64,000 nucleotides of DNA. Origin: Zhengitettix transpicula (Eukaryota; Arthropoda; Insecta; Orthoptera; Tetrigidae). The stretch lies in the NCBI GenBank assembly GCA_037074705.1, contig CM073591.1, forward strand, positions 60,638,897 through 60,702,896, read 5' to 3'. Below the pieces are notes generated by a model. That model did not search any database. It was given only the letters and a program-made list of their open reading frames with translations, and had not been told where the DNA came from. Of this stretch, positions 56,601 through 62,600 are shown one piece after another; the stretch's first letter is position 1; every line of letters starts with the position of its first letter. The translations under genes and the position numbers were made by a program.

Positions 56601-59600
56601 TGTAAACAGAACACAGGCAAGAGGACTGGATTCCCTGTTAACACAACACAATTGCCAAGTGGAGCCTCAATTGCTACACCTGCTGGAACGGTGCACTTGC
56701 AGCGTTTACCAGTCCATGTACAAGGTATTTTTTACCCTTAGCTTACTCTTTTAATAAGGACAAGTAATGTGAAAACTTTATTTTTAACAACAATTAAATC
56801 ATTTATAGTACTTTGAAATTACATGGAATAAGGTTTACTAATTTGTATATGCATGTTTAGCTGTTCAACAGCAAAGAATGCAGATTAGACCTGCTACTCG
56901 TGTAATGGCAGTTCCTACACCAGGACCTCGCATTGGACTTGCACCACCACCGCCTCCTTATCCTGGTCCTCCGCCTCCATATCCTGGCCAGGTAAATATG
57001 TTTTTGAGTACTTTATTAGACCCTAATATAATTTTCTTTAAATTTAATATAAGAAACATTATTAGTCTGTAATGTTTTAATAAGTTTTAGGTATGGATTT
57101 TAATCTGAATATAAAATGGGATAATTTAATGTTATGAATAAGAAAGATAGCCAATACAGACAAAAAAAAGGGGTAATATAAATACCACACAATGTTTATG
57201 GGATCCTTGTTCCTTTCGTCAGGGGGCTAAGAAGAGCCTAGAGAAAAACAACTGCACTGGTCAGTTGACAACACTCAAAAGCCTTTGGGAAGTTGTTACT
57301 TTCGTTGAAGAAGAATGTTGTGTGGTATTTATTTATAACTTAATTTTGTCTGCTAATTGTCTACTTTTTACCTAATTAATATAAAAATTTATTGTAATAA
57401 ATTGTGTCCATCAGGACCGCATTTTAAAACACAAATATTTTTGATAATTGTTTATGAATATTAAATATCATACCTTGCACATAACTAAATATTAGCTTTA
57501 AAATAATTATTACAAACTGCAAGGTAACTTATGAAATGTAATTATTAGTTTTGCTGATTGAATACGAAAAACATAAATGTATAGTAAACATTGTAACCAG
57601 GTATACATATTTGAGTTTTTTTAACAATTTCTAATTACAATTTAACATACTGTCTCATTAGCAGATTATAGTTTTTTTCCCCATATGAATGCTATTACAG
57701 GAAATCAAAATTATAATTTTAATTAGAAGTGTGTTATATACTCTTTATCTTAATTACTCCCATTTTATATTTGTTTGCAGGCAAATGTAAGAGGCCTCAT
57801 ACCTCCTAGACCACAGCAACCAGCACAAGCAAGTGGCAATTTACCTCAGTCTGCCACACCTCGAAGGCCATTATTGTTGCAGGTTTGTTTCAAGAGTCAT
57901 TTAATCGATTGGACTATAATTTAAAAGCTGTCCTGCAATTGAAAGATTTATAGAACTTACACAATAATTGAATGAAAAAGACATTTGCTTATTAACCTGA
58001 AATTTATTAGGAAAAATTTGAAACATAATAAAGCATACAAGATGTTTTATCCCTAATTTTTTGGGACCTCTTCAGGTATTTTAAATTTTAATTAAATTAT
58101 AAATTTGTAATAAAAATTCCAAGAAAACAACATTTTATTAACATGATAATTTATTAATGTAGAGTTCTTGAGTTTCTAGCTGGGTTATATCTTGTATGAA
58201 ACAACATTTGACATATGGCTCCAACATTGTCATTAGGTGACTGACACCAAGACTGTGTCTGCCCCATTTATATTTGGTCCCTCACTCCCCTTCACTGGGC
58301 TCCACTATGGACCTGCTAATTCAAAGGATCATGCTACCAGCATAAGAAATAAACTCGTATCAGTGCAGTGGTCTCTTTCGTGTTTACCGGTTTCTTGTTG
58401 AATGCTTTCCATCTTGTGTGCCATTTTGCCTAAATGTTTCCATCATGCTACTATGGAAACACAATAGTAATACAATTTTCTGGCCACAAGCAAGAATCTG
58501 GAATTTATTAATTGCCAGGCTGCAAACCAGTGTGGTTTATGAAATTATATGTGACTGCAGGTTGAAATATACCAGTGAAAAAAACACAGTTGAGAAGAGA
58601 TTTTCTGAGCATGAGATATGTATCCGCTTAAAACAGCTTACCAAATTGCCATAGTGTAACACACACTCATGACTGGGCACAAAATTGATTTCACCAAGAC
58701 AAGGATTATGGACCATACCTGAGGTTGGTATAACAAATATTAACACAGAAGCTATAAGAATTAGAACCTAATGAACCATGACAGCAGGCTCCAACTCGGC
58801 AAGATCTGGGACACTATTATTTCTGCAATTAAATTGAATAATCAGAAGAAAGCTACACATGAACTGCACAATGAAGAAATAAGCCCCAGCAGATCCAGGG
58901 TGGAGCCCAGTAGAGGGGAGTGAGGTACAAGATATAAATGGAGCCCTTGCATCACTAGCTTATGATTATGGTTGAGCTAGCTGACAAAATATTGTGTTTT
59001 GAACAAGATATAACCAGAGAACTCTATATTCAACAAATTATCTGGGAAAATATACATTTGCCAATAATAATTTATAATACAATTATGTAAAAAGAAATAG
59101 AACAATACAATTAATGACTTGAAATGTAGATGGACATAATTTTCTAAGGTGCGATTTGCACACCTGCCATAGCCAAAATTACTTTTGTATTTACACAGGG
59201 GTTAAGAGTATTGTTGAATTTAAAATAAAAAATGGAAATAAAACATTTTATAATGCAATAAATGAGTTACAATAACAAGGATTCATAAATTATATTTAAA
59301 TTATTGGTATAATTAATTTTTTACACTAATGACTGAATTATTGGATCTAAAACGCAACATTTCCCTCATCAATATAGAATAATATTTTCATTCTTCATCT
59401 TATATTTTTACATGTCAATCAAAACTATGTTGTGTTTTCTAAAAATAAATATGACAACTGAATAATTTAGGATGTTAAATTTCAAATTTCTAGTTTTGTT
59501 AATTGATTCAGAGTTTCGTATGACTGATATAAAATTCTCACCCATTACATTTTATTAACAATTATATCCAAATTAAATACGGTAATAACAATTAGATAGC

Positions 59601-62600
59601 TTAAGTTTAAAAGTTTTTTTAAGTGTACTACCCTGTTTTAAAAACATACAATATAAACTTATTTATTTGTTTAATAATTATCGCATTCAGGTTATTTTTA
59701 AAACTTACAATAAATTAAATTTAGTTAAACGTTTTCAACACAAAATTAACATTTAAGATAAACATAATGTTATTTACAAAATTATTTATTAATATTATAT
59801 TTTAAAAAACATAATTGATTTTGAATTATTCTATTTTATATTTTGTGCAATGCAGCCTGTCAATCATTCTCGTGTGTCCACTCAAACTTTTCCTGATGTC
59901 AAAACAACTTAATCATTAAATAAAGGCTTATAGGGATTCCAATTAGATAAACTCATCAATAGCATGTGACATTTGATGACTGTCCATGCCATCATCTTCT
60001 AATGAAGTCTTCGCCAAAAGATGATAATGTGGACAGTAATTGAAACGTCACATGGTGTCAATGAATTTATACAGCTGGAGTCTCAAGAAGGTTTTATCCA
60101 GTTTCTTCACCAGGACAACCGTTGTTCTACAACTTAATAATTGTTTCATTGTCAGCCCAAAATAACATTCGTGAATGGTGCTTATTATTGGATTCCAAGT
60201 GCTTTACATTTACGTAGTATGGCAATTAATTAATTTACTTATCATCTCATAGTTTGTCATGTAACTTAAGTCTAATAGTTTGTAGTCTTATTCTGTACAG
60301 GAGCAGCCATTGCTGCTGGAAGATCTGTTGGAGCAAGAAAAAAGAGAGCAGCAACAGCAACAACAATCAGCGCCACCACAATCCAGTGAAAATGAAGGAG
60401 CAGATTTTGCAGCTACCACTCCACCTCCACCAACAGGTGATTTTTTTGTTTTGTGAAAAATATGATTAATGTATTTAATTTGTCTTCATTTGTACTCAAA
60501 TTTCCCTAACTTAACCTTATTTTTATCCTATGTGTCAGATATCTACATCAGAACATCCAAAAAGATTTTTTTTTTTCAAAAATCTGCCTTGGTATATGCT
60601 ATAACATTTTACAATGGCAAAAATGAATCTCAGAAACAATGTTGTAATGATTTGCTCATTATCAATATTAGGAAATGAAAATAAGAATATTAATTAATAT
60701 ATTTAACTATGGCAACAATGTTGTTAAATGTGAGAATAATATTGTTAAGTGATAAAATTTAGTATGAATTATTATGAGTATAGTGTTTCAATATTATCAT
60801 AATTACACTTTAATTTTACGTTTTATTGCGTTGAATGTTGCATTAGACCAATTGATTAGATATTGTAATTTCTCAATGTAATATTATTTTCATATCTAAT
60901 GTTATTTAAATTATGTGGAGGATAAATGGAATACATTATTGGCTATTATATGATATCCGTACCACGTGACTCATGAGCTTCCAAATAAGATTGTTAAATA
61001 TTGTGATCATTAAACACTTTTCTTGTGTCTTTATTACTTCAATTACTAAACATCATAAAGTGAAAGAAAACTTCAATTTAAGAGAATCTTAACTTCAAAG
61101 TGGGTTGGAAGAATAAATTTTTTGGGTTACTCAAATATTATGTACAATTAATGCTGTTAAGCATCATAATTTCCAAATGATTGTTCTCAAAGAAGGCATT
61201 TCTTTTTTATTTTGAATAAGTTATGTGTATCTTGAGGAATGTCAGTTTTTTCATTACCATTTCTCTTTAAAGTTGATCATTTTGCTGGTCTTATTGTACG
61301 TCAAGATTTTTTTTATTTGAAGGTCAAGGAATTCAACAAAGCCCTGGGGGCTTGAGATCACCATATATTACCCCTAGACCTGCAAGTCAAGTCCAACAAA
61401 AGAGTGGGGAATGGGATTCTAAACTTGGGGCTGTTACTAGTGGTAGCAGTGTGGCGACAAGACCGCAATCTTCATCTTTACTACCTACACAACAATCTGT
61501 AGAAACAGGTATGCTTTTAATACATCTTATCAATAGTGCTTCAATGTATCATTCTACACAAAAACATTTATCTACTTATTATTTGTGTATCAATATTATT
61601 GATTTACATAATTTGTTTACTGTTTATATGCACACCCTGAGTGTGATATTGTAAATTCATGTTACAGTTATTTACTGTTGATAACTTTTAAAAAATTATT
61701 AAGTGTGAATATTCAAATGAATACTGCAACAGTTAACTTCTTTAATGTCTCAAAATACTAATCAAAAATCATAAACCTAATTTAGTATGTAGATGAAATA
61801 GATTATCTTTATTGTGTGTCAGATGCCAGGTAGAGGAATGAGAGATTACAGAAACATGAACAGTTAAAGCAATAAAATTGAACACATGATGGATTACACA
61901 TATTATTGAATAAAAGTTAAGTTCACATTCATTAGAAATCAAATTCTAAAATTTAGAATATGAGATTGCATATTAAATAATTCATTTCTGAGGCCTTCAA
62001 CTGTTGACTATTTTAACATAGCTGCCAATCTTGCTATGTCTTTAGTCATCATCTCCAGATCACAATATTTACTATATCTTAAATCTGTAATTACTTGATA
62101 TATATAGTGTAATCCTCCTATTTCTCCTATTTATTTCTAACCCTCCTCACTGTCCAAGTTCGAATGTGACTTCGTCACCAAATTAGTTCCTATTCCTTAA
62201 TGGATTCTCCTAATAGTGTATTTATTCATTAATGGATGCTCCTAATACTTCATTCCCTCTACTCTCTCCATTCCTCTTCTAAACATAACTATTTATCCAT
62301 AATAAGACTGTCTATATTTGCCTGATCAGAAAATTGACCTGGTGGCCAAGATGGTTAAGGCGTCTGTGTACTGAGCAGATCATACAGATTAACTTGTGCA
62401 GGCTTTTCTGGTGAACTAGTTGTTGAAAGAGTTCTTGGGTTTCCAACCGGGTGGCATAGTAGAAACATGACATTTTATCGACAATCACCGTCAACATCAT
62501 CTTGGAGGAATGACTAGTCCGGGTGAAGTTACTGCACAGAAGATCATACAGGTTCAAGTCCTGCCTGGGCCAAATAATTTCAGTCTTTCCTTTTTCCTTC

